DNA of 64,000 nt from Gemmatimonadetes bacterium 13_2_20CM_2_65_7 (GCA_001915025.1 MNDR01000083.1:1-64000); one strand, 5' to 3'; counted from the first letter of the stretch, positions 27,443 through 37,833 are shown. The notes: generated by a model from the sequence alone, not told the origin. A program made the numbers and translations.

Positions 27443-29450
27443 ACCGGCGTTCGGGCTCACCGCAAAGATCTTTCTCGCCTCGACCCTGCTGGTCGTGGCA
27501 GTGCTCGGTGTCACGTTTGGCCTCACGTCCATTCAGGCGAACCGCACGGCGGACGCGTCGATTCACCGAGCCCTCCTGGCCACGCGCCGCGCGGTCGACG
27601 ACTATCTGGCCGCGCGCACGCGCACGCTGAGCCGCGCCAGCACCGTCGCCACCGACGTGCCCCAATACCGCCAGCGGCTCCTGAACCAGCGGGATCGTGC
27701 CGAAGCACTCGATCAGGCGGACGACGTGCGCGGCCTGATCGGCGCGGCGTGGGTTTTAGTGACGAACAGCGAGGGGGTTCTCATCGCGCGCACCGACTAC
27801 CGGGAGCAGTACGATCGGGACCTGTCGGTGGCGCCGCTCGTCGCCAATGCGCTGAGCGGCGATCAGACGAGCGGCGCGTGGCTCGATGACGTGCAGGGAA
27901 CGATGTTCATCGCGATCGGGACGCCGCTGCGCGACCGTCCCACCGCGGCGCCGCTCGGCGCCCTGGTTGCGACCTATCAGATCGACGATTCGCTCGCCCA
28001 GGCGATCAAGCAGACCACCAATTCCGACGTGGTGTTCTTCTCGCTCGACACGCTCAATCGGCCGGTCGTGGTCGGCAGCACGGTTCCCGCGCAGGAGATC
28101 GGTCCGGTGTTACGCGACGCGGTCCGCGCCGAGTCGCTCGCCGCCGACACGGGTGGGGCGGGCATGGCGCTCGTTGCGTCGATGGGTGGCCAGCATCTCA
28201 TCGGCCTCGCGGGCGCGATCCGTTCCCCGGGCGGGGACGTCAGAGGCGGCTTTGTGGCGCTCCGCTCGCGCGAGGCGGAGCTGGCGGCATTCAATGCGCT
28301 GCGCCGCACGATGTTCTTCGCGATTGGGTTGGGGATCGTGCTGGCGCTGGTCTTCGCGTTCGTGCAGGCGCGCCAGATCAGCGGGCCGGTCCGGCGACTC
28401 GCGCTGGCGACACGGCAGGTGCAGGACGGCGACTACAGCGTCAACATCGACGTGAAATCGAAGGACGAGATCGGGGTCCTGTCACAGGCGTTCAAGAGCC
28501 TCGTCGAGGATCTGAAGGAGAAAGCGGCGCTGGTCGATTACATGATGGCCGCGTCCGGCGCCGCGGCCACGCAGCCGCTTGCGTCCGTCCCGACCGTCAT
28601 CAGGGACGCGGCCGGCGGTCAGATGCGACCGGGTGCGGTGTTCGCCGGCCGCTACGAGGTGAAAGAAATCCTCGGCGCGGGAGGAATGGGCGTCGTATAT
28701 CGCGCGTTCGATCGCGAGCTGCAAGAGCCGGTCGCCATCAAGACGCTGAGGCCGGAAGCGATGGCGGGCGGCACAGTCGCGCTCGATCGCTTCAAGCAGG
28801 AAATCCGCCTGGCGCGCCGCATCGCGCACCGCAACGTCGTGCGCACGTACGATCTCGGCGAAGTGAATGGGACGTACTACCTCACGATGGAGTACGTCGA
28901 AGGCACGTCGCTCAAACAGCTCATCGCTTCGCGCGGACGGTTACCGGTCGCCGTGACGTTGACGGTCGGCAAACAGTTGTGTCGAGCGCTCGAAGTCGCC
29001 CACGCCGAAGGCATTATTCACCGCGACATCAAACCGCAGAACATGGTCGTCGATCCCAGCGGTTTTCTGAAGGTGATGGACTTCGGTATCGCGCGGCTCG
29101 CCAATCCGCCCAAGGGCAAAGGGCTGACCGAGGCGGGGATATCGATCGGAACTCCCGATTACATGTCGCCCGAGCAGCTCTCCGGCGCCGATCTCGATCC
29201 ACGCAGCGACCTCTATTCGGCGGGTGTGGTGCTGTTCGAGTGTTTGACTGGCCGTGTGCCGTTTGAAGCAGACACGACGTGGGCGCTCGTCGCGAAGCAT
29301 CTGGAGGAGGAGCCGCCCAATCCGCGCACACTCAACGCGGACGTACCGGAGGCTCTGGCGATAGTGATTCTTAAGGCGATGGCAAAGGATCGTGAGAAGC
29401 GATTCCCGACGGCGGCGGAGATGTTCGACGCCCTGGCGCGCATCGGCTGA
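27420..29450 (+). CDS. Membrane sensor Ser/Thr protein kinase (periplasmic Cache-like domain, TM, HAMP, C-terminal Hanks kinase)
   Basis: TM1, extracytoplasmic region, TM2, HAMP-like GPVRRLALATRQVQDGDYSVNIDVKSKDEIGVLSQAF; kinase motifs GAGGMGVVYRA, AIKTL, HRDIKPQN, DFGIA, GTPDYMSPEQ. Confidence 0.9.
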   Translation: MPDASATKPAFGLTAKIFLASTLLVVAVLGVTFGLTSIQANRTADASIHRALLATRRAVDDYLAARTRTLSRASTVATDVPQYRQRLLNQRDRAEALDQADDVRGLIGAAWVLVTNSEGVLIARTDYREQYDRDLSVAPLVANALSGDQTSGAWLDDVQGTMFIAIGTPLRDRPTAAPLGALVATYQIDDSLAQAIKQTTNSDVVFFSLDTLNRPVVVGSTVPAQEIGPVLRDAVRAESLAADTGGAGMALVASMGGQHLIGLAGAIRSPGGDVRGGFVALRSREAELAAFNALRRTMFFAIGLGIVLALVFAFVQARQISGPVRRLALATRQVQDGDYSVNIDVKSKDEIGVLSQAFKSLVEDLKEKAALVDYMMAASGAAATQPLASVPTVIRDAAGGQMRPGAVFAGRYEVKEILGAGGMGVVYRAFDRELQEPVAIKTLRPEAMAGGTVALDRFKQEIRLARRIAHRNVVRTYDLGEVNGTYYLTMEYVEGTSLKQLIASRGRLPVAVTLTVGKQLCRALEVAHAEGIIHRDIKPQNMVVDPSGFLKVMDFGIARLANPPKGKGLTEAGISIGTPDYMSPEQLSGADLDPRSDLYSAGVVLFECLTGRVPFEADTTWALVAKHLEEEPPNPRTLNADVPEALAIVILKAMAKDREKRFPTAAEMFDALARIG

Positions 29451-29672
29451 TTACATCCGCTTTTTCTTTTTCAGCAAGTGCATCGTGGCGCTGTCGTTCC
29501 CCCGCGCCATCTCACCGCCCGGCATCGTGTCCAACATGCTGTCGGCCTTCATGGGGTTCTTGATCATCGCGGAGTCAGCCGGCGGCATCACCGTGCGGTC
29601 GGCCATGTCGCGATTCTTGCGGCACGCCAGTGCGGCAACGACGATCAGGAGCGTCAGACTCCGCCGAACCAT
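29451..29672 (-). CDS. Small Met-rich lipoprotein (73 aa)
   Basis: MVRRSLTLLIVVAALACRKNRDMADRTVMPPADSAMIKNPMKADSMLDTMPGGEMARGNDSATMHLLKKKKRM; lipobox LAAC-like; overlaps upstream gene by 19 nt. Confidence 0.65.
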   Translation of the reverse strand: MVRRSLTLLIVVAALACRKNRDMADRTVMPPADSAMIKNPMKADSMLDTMPGGEMARGNDSATMHLLKKKKRM

Positions 29673-30358
29673 GGGTATCCCTGATCCTCCCAGTAGCCGC
29701 CGGGCCGTTGGGCGGTGAACGTCATCGAGACGAGATACTTCGTCAGCTTGTAGCCGAGTTTCGTGGGCGAATAGAGTCGCAGTGGCGCGCCATGGGCCGC
29801 TGGGAGCGGATTGTCGTTCATGCCGTACGCCAGGATCGTCTGCGGATGTATCGCGCTCGCCAGATCCCAGCCGTTTGAATAATCGGAATCGAAAGAGACG
29901 AACCGTATGAAGCGGGCTTCGGGCAGCGGGTCGCAGCGCTCCACGATCGTCGAAACGGGGACGCCGTGCCAACTCGCGATGGCGGACCACCCCTCGACAC
30001 AGTGATGCTTGACCGTGTAGGTCGTCCGCGGCAGCGCCTGCAAATCGTCGAGTGAGAGTGACATCGGCCTGCGCACGAGCCCAGTGACGAGCAGCCGCCA
30101 CGTTGCCGGATCCTTCAGCACGGGCGTCATCGGCGAGATGAAGTAGCTCGGTAGATGCGCCGTGCGCTCCGAAACCGGATACTGCGGCGCGAGCCGATGT
30201 GCGGAGAACAGAATCTTCTCGCCCACCCAGTCGTTCAGGCGACTGACGTCGAGCAGCGCCGGCCGAATGGCGTTGCCTCCATCCCAGCCACACGCGGCCG
30301 CGAGCGACGCCGGGCCCGCGCCGGCGGCGAGCCGGAGAAAGCCGCGGCGGTCAATCAT
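29654..30358 (-). CDS. Molybdopterin-dependent oxidoreductase, sulfite oxidase / MsrP (YedY)-like, Tat-exported lipoprotein
   Basis: MIDRRGFLRLAAGAGPASLAAAC (Tat motif plus lipobox); YTVKHHCVEGWSAIASWHGVPV Moco-Cys motif. Confidence 0.85.
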   Translation of the reverse strand: MIDRRGFLRLAAGAGPASLAAACGWDGGNAIRPALLDVSRLNDWVGEKILFSAHRLAPQYPVSERTAHLPSYFISPMTPVLKDPATWRLLVTGLVRRPMSLSLDDLQALPRTTYTVKHHCVEGWSAIASWHGVPVSTIVERCDPLPEARFIRFVSFDSDYSNGWDLASAIHPQTILAYGMNDNPLPAAHGAPLRLYSPTKLGYKLTKYLVSMTFTAQRPGGYWEDQGYPWFGGV

Positions 30359-31058
30359 GGCTGGGGAATCGGCCGCGATACCAGCCGGTGATCATGGCGC
30401 GCAAGGATGCTGGGTCGACGACGAACACGAGGAGCACGTGAACGACGAGAAATGCCGTGAAAAACCACACCGCCCAGAAATGCCAGTACCGCGCTGCCTG
30501 GAAGCCACCGAAAAGGGCCGTGAGCCAGGAGAGCTGCGTCGGTTTGTAAATGGCAAAGCCGGTGAGTACGGAGAGGGCGCCGAGAAAAATGATGAAAGTG
30601 TAGGCGAGTTTTTGCAGTGGGTTGTGCTTGCCTTGCGCGGGATGTTCCTTCCGCAGCCGCAAGTAGTACTTCTGCATTTCGATTGCGCCGCGAATGTCGC
30701 GCGGCCGGAACAACAAGGATCGCCACTCCCCGCTGGTGACGAGATACGAGAGATAGAACAGACCTGCCGCGATGAACGGCCACATCAGCGTGAAGTGCCA
30801 ATTCAATCCGCCCGCGAGCCAGCCACCGAGGCGGACGGAACGAGGAAACTCCCGATCCTGAAACGGATTGATGTAGTAGGGACCGCCACGCTCACCGAAG
30901 CGCGCGTAGGCGGTGTAAATCTGCAGCCCGCTCGCGACCATTCCGGCGAGCAACACGAACGTCGCCCAATGCGTGAGGCGGACGATCCAGTGATGACGCT
31001 TTACTTGAACGGGAACAGACGAAGCAGGTGCGGCCGGTGGGGCGGGGGGAGCCGTCAT
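30351..31058 (-). CDS. Cytochrome b561-like membrane protein (partner of the molybdoenzyme)
   Basis: VRLTHWATFVLLAGMVASG, YWHFWAVWFFTAFLVVHVLL; four TM helices with conserved His; 8-nt overlap with molybdoenzyme gene. Confidence 0.8.
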   Translation of the reverse strand: MTAPPAPPAAPASSVPVQVKRHHWIVRLTHWATFVLLAGMVASGLQIYTAYARFGERGGPYYINPFQDREFPRSVRLGGWLAGGLNWHFTLMWPFIAAGLFYLSYLVTSGEWRSLLFRPRDIRGAIEMQKYYLRLRKEHPAQGKHNPLQKLAYTFIIFLGALSVLTGFAIYKPTQLSWLTALFGGFQAARYWHFWAVWFFTAFLVVHVLLVFVVDPASLRAMITGWYRGRFPSHD

Positions 31059-31079
31059 GCGACAAGTATATTGTCTGCC
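31059..31079. promoter_or_regulatory. 21-bp divergent promoter region with shared palindromic -10
   Basis: gcGACAAgtataTTGTCtgcc between two start codons; TATATT (+) and TATACT (-) overlap; minus -35-like TTGCCA at 31092..31087 with 16-nt spacer. Confidence 0.45.
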
Positions 31080-31604
31080 ATGCGCCTGGCAACGCTTTGC
31101 ATCATTGGAATCCTCTCATCATGTCGGCCCGCACCGCGCGATGCCTACGTTCCGAATCGGAGCGACAGCCTCGCGTTCAATGACATGGCGGCTCACGACT
31201 CGGCGGACAGCGCGCTGCTCACGCCGCGAGTCGTCACGGGCCCGACCGTCATCGTCTTCTGGCTGCCTGCCGCGGACACGTTGAGCGCCGACGATCAGGC
31301 GCAGGCTCTCGACGACCTCAACAATGCCACCGATCACATCGCGCCGATGCTCAAGCGGCACGACATCAAGCTCCTGCCGACGAACGCCGAGACGATCTAC
31401 GTGGCGCTGCCCAATCACCAGCGGCGCACGATTCTGTTGTCGGGCGTCGACTACCCGTTCGGTTACGTCCTGGTAGAGCCGGGGACCGCCGAGCGCATTC
31501 TCGCCGGCGTGTACAACGACGATGAGCTGAAAGACGAGCTCGAAGCGTATTTCGACTTGCCCCCCGGCGCAGATTCGACCGCTACCGGTCCGCGGATCTC
31601 CTGA
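31080..31604 (+). CDS. Hypothetical lipoprotein
   Basis: MRLATLCIIGILSSCRPAPRD lipobox; thioredoxin-like-length soluble domain (GPTVIVFWLP). Confidence 0.6.
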   Translation: MRLATLCIIGILSSCRPAPRDAYVPNRSDSLAFNDMAAHDSADSALLTPRVVTGPTVIVFWLPAADTLSADDQAQALDDLNNATDHIAPMLKRHDIKLLPTNAETIYVALPNHQRRTILLSGVDYPFGYVLVEPGTAERILAGVYNDDELKDELEAYFDLPPGADSTATGPRIS

Positions 31605-32935
31605 TGTCGCTGCTGCTTCGCGGCGGCCGGGTGGTCACAATGGATCCGTCGCGGCGCATTCTGGAAGCCGACATTCTCGTAGAAACAGGCCGAATCAAGA
31701 GCGTTGGAACGTTGGAACGTCGGAAGGTTGGGACGAAAAAGCCCCTCATCCTCGACTGTACGGGGCTGATCGTTCTTCCCGGGTTAGTGCAAGCCCACAT
31801 CCATCTTTGTCAAACGCTGTTCCGGGGCCTAGCGGAGGATCTCACCCTCGAGGCATGGCTCGCCCAGCGCATCTGGCCGCTCGAAGCGGCGCACACCGAG
31901 ACTTCGATTTATTGGTCGGCGATGCTGGGCGCGGCCGAGCTCCTGCTCGGCGGCACCACGGCGATCCTCGACATGGAATCGGTGCGACACACCGGCGCCG
32001 CATTCGAAGCGCTCGAATCAATCGGCATCCGCGCGACCGCGGGCAAGTGTCTCATGGACGCTCCCTCGAGCCCGTCCGCTCTGCGCGAATCAACCGATCT
32101 TGCGTTGCAGGAGAGCGCGGCCCTCTGTGCGCGTTGGCACGGCGCCGCGGGCGGCCGATTGCGTTACTGCTTTGCGCCACGGTTCGCGCCAAGCTGCACT
32201 GGGCCGTTGCTGAGGGCGGTGAGCGATCTCGCTGAGAAGGCCGGCGCCGTCGTCCACACGCATGCCGCCGAAACGCCGCTCGAGCTGGAGCTCGTGAAGC
32301 GCGAACGCGGCAATGACGAAATCGCCTATCTCGACTCGGTCGGCATTTCGGGGCCGCGGGCCGCGCTGGCGCACTGCGTGTGGGTCGATAAAGAGGGAAT
32401 TGCGCGCCTCGCGCGCCAGGCCACCAACGTCGTCCATTGTCCCAGCTCGAACCTGAAACTGGGCAGCGGGATCGCACCGATTCCGGAAATGCTCGCGGCC
32501 GGCTGTCGCGTCGGGATCGGTGCGGACGGCGCTCCGTGCAATAACCGTCTGGACGTGTTCACGGAGATGCGGCTCGCGGCCCTGATTCAGAAGCCGCGCC
32601 ATGGGCCCGATTCCCTGCCGGCCGCGCACGTGCTCGAGCTTGCCACGCTCGGCGGCGCGCGCGCGTTGGGGCTTCAAGCGGAGATCGGCTCTATAGAAGA
32701 GGGGAAGTGCGCGGATTTAGTGGTGCTGGATCTCGAAGAACCACACGCGCAGCCCGAGGACGCCGATCTGGTTTCGCGGATCGTCTACAGTGCCCAGGCC
32801 GCTGACGTTCGCCATGTGGTCGTCGATGGCCACGTCGTCGTCCACGATGGTGTTCTCAAAACCGCCGATACCAGGGAGATCCGCCGTGGCGCGAATACTG
32901 AGGCTCGTCGCCTGCGCCGCGCTGTGGGCATCTAG
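31604..32935 (+). CDS. Amidohydrolase, 5'-deoxyadenosine/SAH/guanine deaminase-like
   Basis: LVQAHIHLCQTLFRGLAEDLTLEAWL; HTHAAE; GIGADGAPCNNRLDVFTEMRLA. Confidence 0.88.
   Translation: MSLLLRGGRVVTMDPSRRILEADILVETGRIKSVGTLERRKVGTKKPLILDCTGLIVLPGLVQAHIHLCQTLFRGLAEDLTLEAWLAQRIWPLEAAHTETSIYWSAMLGAAELLLGGTTAILDMESVRHTGAAFEALESIGIRATAGKCLMDAPSSPSALRESTDLALQESAALCARWHGAAGGRLRYCFAPRFAPSCTGPLLRAVSDLAEKAGAVVHTHAAETPLELELVKRERGNDEIAYLDSVGISGPRAALAHCVWVDKEGIARLARQATNVVHCPSSNLKLGSGIAPIPEMLAAGCRVGIGADGAPCNNRLDVFTEMRLAALIQKPRHGPDSLPAAHVLELATLGGARALGLQAEIGSIEEGKCADLVVLDLEEPHAQPEDADLVSRIVYSAQAADVRHVVVDGHVVVHDGVLKTADTREIRRGANTEARRLRRAVGI
31703..31734. repeat. Octad array in amidohydrolase CDS
   Basis: GTTGGAAC GTTGGAAC GTCGGAAG GTTGGGAC. 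Confidence 0.75.
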
Positions 32936-33881
32936 CCTCAGCGCGCAAGGAGACAGTCTCTATACGGCATGGTGCAGTCACTGCCATGGCGCCGATGCCC
33001 GCGGCACGCCCGCGGCGACAACCAAACTCGACGTGCCGCCGGCCGATCTTGCGTCGTGCGCCGCATCCACGGCGGAGACGGAAGACCGTTGGGTCGGGAT
33101 CGTCACGCGTGGCGGGGCGGCCTTTGGCTTGTCGCTCGATATGCCCGCGTACGGCGAGGGTGCGACACGCGATCAAATCCGCATGGTCGTCCGTTACGTG
33201 CGCTCGCTGTGCGGCGAGCACGGCTGGCCTCCCGGCGAGCTGAACTTTGCGCGAGGCTTTCTCATCGAGAAGGCCTTCCCAGAGAATGAGCTTATCGCCG
33301 TCGCGCATGCATATGAACAACAGCTCATTTACGAGCGGCGCATGGGCCGTCGCTTCCAGTTCGAAGCAGAAGCGACGACCGTCCTCGATTCACAGGGCCG
33401 CCCATTTGAGTCCGTAACGGGTGCTCTCAAGTACAACATCTGGCACAGCCTCGAGCATCGTGCTCTCGCCACGCTGGGTGTCGAGGCGACGCCCCCGCTC
33501 GGCCGGCGCGACCGGTGGGAGCTCGCGCCGTACCTGTCGGCCGGCGCAGAACGGCTCGGTTTCACCATCCAAGGCCAGGCGGTGGCGAGTTGGGAAGAGG
33601 CCCGAGGTATTGCGGGTGCGTCGTACCGGTTGGGCATCAGCCATGAGATTGCCGCAAGACGATTGGTGCCGATGATCGAAGCGGGGTGGGACGTGCCGCA
33701 GGCCGGCGCAAATGCCCTTTCCCTCTATCCTCAGCTCTGGATCAAGCTGTCACGGCTCGGTCACGTCGCAGGATGTCTCGGCGCCGAGGTTCCCGTGACC
33801 GGCGTGTCACCGCCCCGATCGAAGCTGATCGCGTTTCTGCTGTGGGATTTTGGTGACGCGCCGCTACTCCGCGGTTGGTGA
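32886..33881 (+). CDS. c-type cytochrome N-terminal domain fused to a C-terminal beta-rich domain
   Basis: GTG start [21 protein letters not shown] signal peptide; [15 protein letters not shown] heme motif; C-terminal alternating beta-strand pattern. Confidence 0.75.
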   Translation: MARILRLVACAALWASSLSAQGDSLYTAWCSHCHGADARGTPAATTKLDVPPADLASCAASTAETEDRWVGIVTRGGAAFGLSLDMPAYGEGATRDQIRMVVRYVRSLCGEHGWPPGELNFARGFLIEKAFPENELIAVAHAYEQQLIYERRMGRRFQFEAEATTVLDSQGRPFESVTGALKYNIWHSLEHRALATLGVEATPPLGRRDRWELAPYLSAGAERLGFTIQGQAVASWEEARGIAGASYRLGISHEIAARRLVPMIEAGWDVPQAGANALSLYPQLWIKLSRLGHVAGCLGAEVPVTGVSPPRSKLIAFLLWDFGDAPLLRGW

Positions 33882-35504
33882 CGGTCCTCCGCCGTTCACG
33901 CGGAAGCGCCGGATCGTCTGTGCCAGCTGCGTCGCGGCTTCTGACAACCGCTGCGACGTCGTTGTGAGCTCGCCAAGCGACGCGAACTGGTGAGCGGTGG
34001 CGGCAGACGTCTGGCGCGCACCGCTTGCCGCGCCATCGGCGATCGCCGCGACTTCTTCCATACGGCGCAGCACCTCACGCATGCGCTTCGTTTGATTCTC
34101 TGTTTCGACCGCGAATGAAGTCGCGAACTGCACCGTCGTATTGAGGTCGGAGAAAATCGCGTCGAGCGCCCCCTGTACGGTCGTGGCGACGCTGCCGACG
34201 CCCTGCGCCGCTTCACGACCTTGCTGCATCGCCTCTACTACCCGACCTATCTGGCCCTGCGTTTGCCGCACCCGGGTGCGCACCTCTTCCGCGGATCGCG
34301 CGCTCTGCTCGGCGAGCTTCCGCACCTCGCCCGCGACGACGCGGAATCCTAACCCATGCTCGCCGGCGCGCGCGGCTTCGATGGCCGCGTTGAGCGCGAG
34401 CAAATCGGTTTGACTCGCAATGCGCGTGATCCCGTCCACGAGCTTGCCGATTTCCCGTGATTCACGATCGAGCTCGATCGCGACCTGTGCCGCGTGATCC
34501 ATGTGCACGAGCAGATTCATCAAGTACGTGCTCGCCCGGGATACCTCTTCGCCGCGGCGATGCGCCTGTAAGGCGATCTCGGTGATCCGTCGCTCCGCTT
34601 CCTGGGCGCGCGCGTGCAACGTGGTCGCGAGACCCGACGCTGCTTCCGAGTCCTCGCGGCCGGAGACGATGAGCTGGCGTTGACGCTCCGTTCCTTCCGA
34701 CAGGTGGTCAGTGGTCGTCGAGATCTCCTGCGAAGCGGTTTGCAGGTCGCGTGCGGAAACGGCGAGCTCACGCGCCATGGCGGCGAGCGCGTGGCCCTGC
34801 TTGCCGATTTCGCGGATGATGTCGGTGATGGCCGCAGTCGTGCGGTTGACGCTGACACTGAGGTATCCGATTTCGTCGGCGGCGAGGCCTTCGCCCGCTT
34901 CCATCTGCCGCGTCAGGTCCCCACGTTCGATCTCGCCGAGCACGCCGCGCGCGTGCCGCAGCCGCTCGATGATCTGCGCGAGCATGGGAACGAGGGCGAC
35001 GCAGGCGAAGACCAGCACGAGTCCTTCCTGCACATAAAGCGACCACGGCCAGCCATGGCCCGCGACCTGCGCTACGGCAGTCACGAGGGCGAACGCAACC
35101 AAATTGGTGATCAACGCGCCCCAGGCGTCGCGTCGCTCGAGATACAATGCCGCTTGCAGCGGCGCGATCAGATAGGCGCCGTAGAGCACGTGGCCGCTCG
35201 CGCCCATCGCGAACAAGACCGCCGAGATCAGGAGACAGCCGACGACCAGATTGAGCTGTGCGTACCACGGCTGGAACGGCGCGCGCTGCACCAGCCGGCG
35301 CACGCCCGCGTTGGCGCCGGCAAAGATCGCGGCGAACGCGAGCATGAACCACGACGAGATCGCACCGATGCCGGCGACCTTTACGATGCCGAGCAGCAGG
35401 ATGCCGAAGCCGACGAATCCCCAGCGCGCCCGCGTGTTCGCAAGCACATATTGCCGCTGCTTGGCGAGCCGTTCGTCGAGGAGCTGAGCCCCCAGACTGT
35501 TCAC
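33864..35504 (-). CDS. Methyl-accepting chemotaxis protein with N-terminal multi-TM region
   Basis: [47 protein letters not shown]. Confidence 0.93.
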   Translation of the reverse strand: MNSLGAQLLDERLAKQRQYVLANTRARWGFVGFGILLLGIVKVAGIGAISSWFMLAFAAIFAGANAGVRRLVQRAPFQPWYAQLNLVVGCLLISAVLFAMGASGHVLYGAYLIAPLQAALYLERRDAWGALITNLVAFALVTAVAQVAGHGWPWSLYVQEGLVLVFACVALVPMLAQIIERLRHARGVLGEIERGDLTRQMEAGEGLAADEIGYLSVSVNRTTAAITDIIREIGKQGHALAAMARELAVSARDLQTASQEISTTTDHLSEGTERQRQLIVSGREDSEAASGLATTLHARAQEAERRITEIALQAHRRGEEVSRASTYLMNLLVHMDHAAQVAIELDRESREIGKLVDGITRIASQTDLLALNAAIEAARAGEHGLGFRVVAGEVRKLAEQSARSAEEVRTRVRQTQGQIGRVVEAMQQGREAAQGVGSVATTVQGALDAIFSDLNTTVQFATSFAVETENQTKRMREVLRRMEEVAAIADGAASGARQTSAATAHQFASLGELTTTSQRLSEAATQLAQTIRRFRVNGGGPSPTAE

Positions 35505-37819
35505 ATCCGGAATAGGTAGCTGGCCTTCAGGAAAAAGCCGTCGCCGGTGCGCGTGAGCCGGCCGAAGCTGAACGGCTCCGGCTCCGTGAGTGACGAACCG
35601 TATCCAAAGAACAACACCGTTCCCGGAGTAGGCCTGTAGGAAAAGAGAAAGTCGTTGCGGAACTCGGTATCGGTGTGGCGCGGCTGGAACTGACCTTTGA
35701 CGACCAGCGAATCGCCGGTGCGCGGATCACGTAACGCATCGATCTGCTGAGCGGTGTATTGGCCCACGTAGCGAAAGAAAATGTCGCGTGTCAGCTGATA
35801 CTCGAGCTTGAGGCGGGGGATATTTGCGGTCGAGAACCAGCTGCCATCCGCGGCTCGCGTGAGACGCTGATGCGTCCATTGGCCATCGACGCGGACGGCG
35901 TTCGTCGGCTTCCAGGTGACTCCCACAAAGGCGTTGAGCCCGCGTGATTCCGCGGCTTCGGCGAAGATCACGCCCATACCGGCGCCGACGTTGGCGTTCA
36001 GCGTGAGTGCGCGGTTCGGCGTGTTGAAGCCGATATTGCCGCCCCAGAGGTTGTAGCGCCCGTGGGGAACGACAAAGGGAATCAGGGTCCCCGCCGAGTC
36101 GACTTGATAGCCGGCGTAGTCGGGCGGATCGAAGCGCTGCTGGGCGTTCTGGTAGTTGGCGTTGACGCCCCAGCCGCCACGCAGCGTGAAGAGCCACTGC
36201 TCATTGATGTTTCCCTCGAACGTACTGGCGAGCTTGAAGAAGTCTCGATAGTGCCAAACGGGTTGGACCAGAATGAACGTGGTGGCATTCTCCAGTTCCG
36301 CGCCGAGCTTTCCATACCACGTGAAGCGATTGGCGAACCGGCCCTGCACGATGTTGACACGATTCACAAAGCCGCTGAGCGCCGCGAAATCGGGACTGAT
36401 GCCCACGAGCTCGGCATGGTTGCCGTACGAATAGCCCGTACGGTCGTAAAGTGTCACGTCCCAGAGCTGTCCCGCCCGAACCCCCAGTCCGGACCCAGCC
36501 TTTGTCCATGAGCCTACGAACTGCGCCTCGGAAAACCAGATCTTCTTCCAGATGACTCTGGCGTCGGCTCCGAACACGCGGTTCCAGGCACTCTCTACGA
36601 TACGGTCCGTATAGACGAGTCCCACTGTCGAGCTGGCGCCGAGGTCGCGTCGCAAGCGCAGCAGGTTCACAATCGGATGCAACCGAGGGGTCCCGCCGTT
36701 GTCGTCCACGGAGCCGATATAGGCGACCGCCGTGCCGCCCACTTTGCCGGTCAGCTTCGCTCCGACAATAGGGGAAGTGATCCGGCGCGTATAAATCAGC
36801 GCGTTCGGTGTGTCGAACTGCTCGAGGCCTTCCAGGAAAAACGGCCGCTTTTCGGGGAAAAACAGCGCGAAGCGTTGGTTGACGGTCACCTGGCCGACGT
36901 CGGCCTCGACCTGCGAGAAATCGGGATTCACCGTACCCGCGGCGCTCAGATTTTGCGTGACGCCCCAGCGGACGTTGACCCCCAGCTCGGGATCGATGTT
37001 GTGATAGCGGTAGGACGTGGGCGATACCGGTGCGCCGTCGAGGCGCGAGGTGAACTCCGGCGCGACGTCCATGACCAGGCCGCGGCGCAGGCCGGTGAGC
37101 GCCTTCAGCGTGCCCGATTGAATGAGAAAGCTCGCGCTGGCGCGTACCACGGGCGCCCAGGTGTCTTCATAGCCGGTATGCTGCGTCGTGCGGATGATCT
37201 GGATGCCCCAGTCCTGGGTCGCGCCGCTCTGATAGCGGAGGCTCTTGAAGGGAATGCGCACCTCGACTTCGTAGCCCCAGGGGGTGACGCGGCCCTTTGA
37301 CTGGTAGACGTAGTCGGGATTCAGATCGACGACGCCGTCGAAGCGAAAGCCGGCGTTCTGCCCGCCCGCCGCGCCTGCGAGTCCCTCACTGCGCACCCCG
37401 TCCTGTTGCACGCCGAGCGGGTTGACCGCGAACAGGAGCGCGCGGCGGCGGTCGTTGAAGGTGTCCAGGAGGAGCTGGATCTTATCGTCGGCGTCGATGT
37501 TGTCGCGGTTGGCCAGCGTCGCGCGCACGACGTTCCCATGGGCCTCGTACGCGCGAATCCCGAAGTAGATCGCGTCCGGACCGTAAAACGCGAGCACCTC
37601 CGTGCTGTCCTCCGCCGGCCGGCTATCGACGGGGCGGTATTGCGTGAAGCCGGTGAGCAGCGCCGCTTGCTGCCAGGCCGCTTCATCGAGGACGCCGTCG
37701 ACGTGCACCGACGGCGCGTCGATGCGCGGGACGCGCACCTCGATCCGATGGAGGCGGCCGTCGTAGACCGGTTGCGGATCGCCCACAGACTGGAGCAGAA
37801 CGAGAAGAACGGCGAGCAT
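35501..37819 (-). CDS. DUF5916 protein with CBM9-like N-terminus and outer-membrane barrel-like C-terminus
   Basis: [86 protein letters not shown]. Confidence 0.88.
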   Translation of the reverse strand: MLAVLLVLLQSVGDPQPVYDGRLHRIEVRVPRIDAPSVHVDGVLDEAAWQQAALLTGFTQYRPVDSRPAEDSTEVLAFYGPDAIYFGIRAYEAHGNVVRATLANRDNIDADDKIQLLLDTFNDRRRALLFAVNPLGVQQDGVRSEGLAGAAGGQNAGFRFDGVVDLNPDYVYQSKGRVTPWGYEVEVRIPFKSLRYQSGATQDWGIQIIRTTQHTGYEDTWAPVVRASASFLIQSGTLKALTGLRRGLVMDVAPEFTSRLDGAPVSPTSYRYHNIDPELGVNVRWGVTQNLSAAGTVNPDFSQVEADVGQVTVNQRFALFFPEKRPFFLEGLEQFDTPNALIYTRRITSPIVGAKLTGKVGGTAVAYIGSVDDNGGTPRLHPIVNLLRLRRDLGASSTVGLVYTDRIVESAWNRVFGADARVIWKKIWFSEAQFVGSWTKAGSGLGVRAGQLWDVTLYDRTGYSYGNHAELVGISPDFAALSGFVNRVNIVQGRFANRFTWYGKLGAELENATTFILVQPVWHYRDFFKLASTFEGNINEQWLFTLRGGWGVNANYQNAQQRFDPPDYAGYQVDSAGTLIPFVVPHGRYNLWGGNIGFNTPNRALTLNANVGAGMGVIFAEAAESRGLNAFVGVTWKPTNAVRVDGQWTHQRLTRAADGSWFSTANIPRLKLEYQLTRDIFFRYVGQYTAQQIDALRDPRTGDSLVVKGQFQPRHTDTEFRNDFLFSYRPTPGTVLFFGYGSSLTEPEPFSFGRLTRTGDGFFLKASYLFRM

Positions 37820-37833
37820 GGAACTAAAACTAC

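Noticed and set aside
33864-35504. Possible chemotaxis operon around the MCP
   Set aside because: No che or flagellar genes nearby; treated as an orphan receptor
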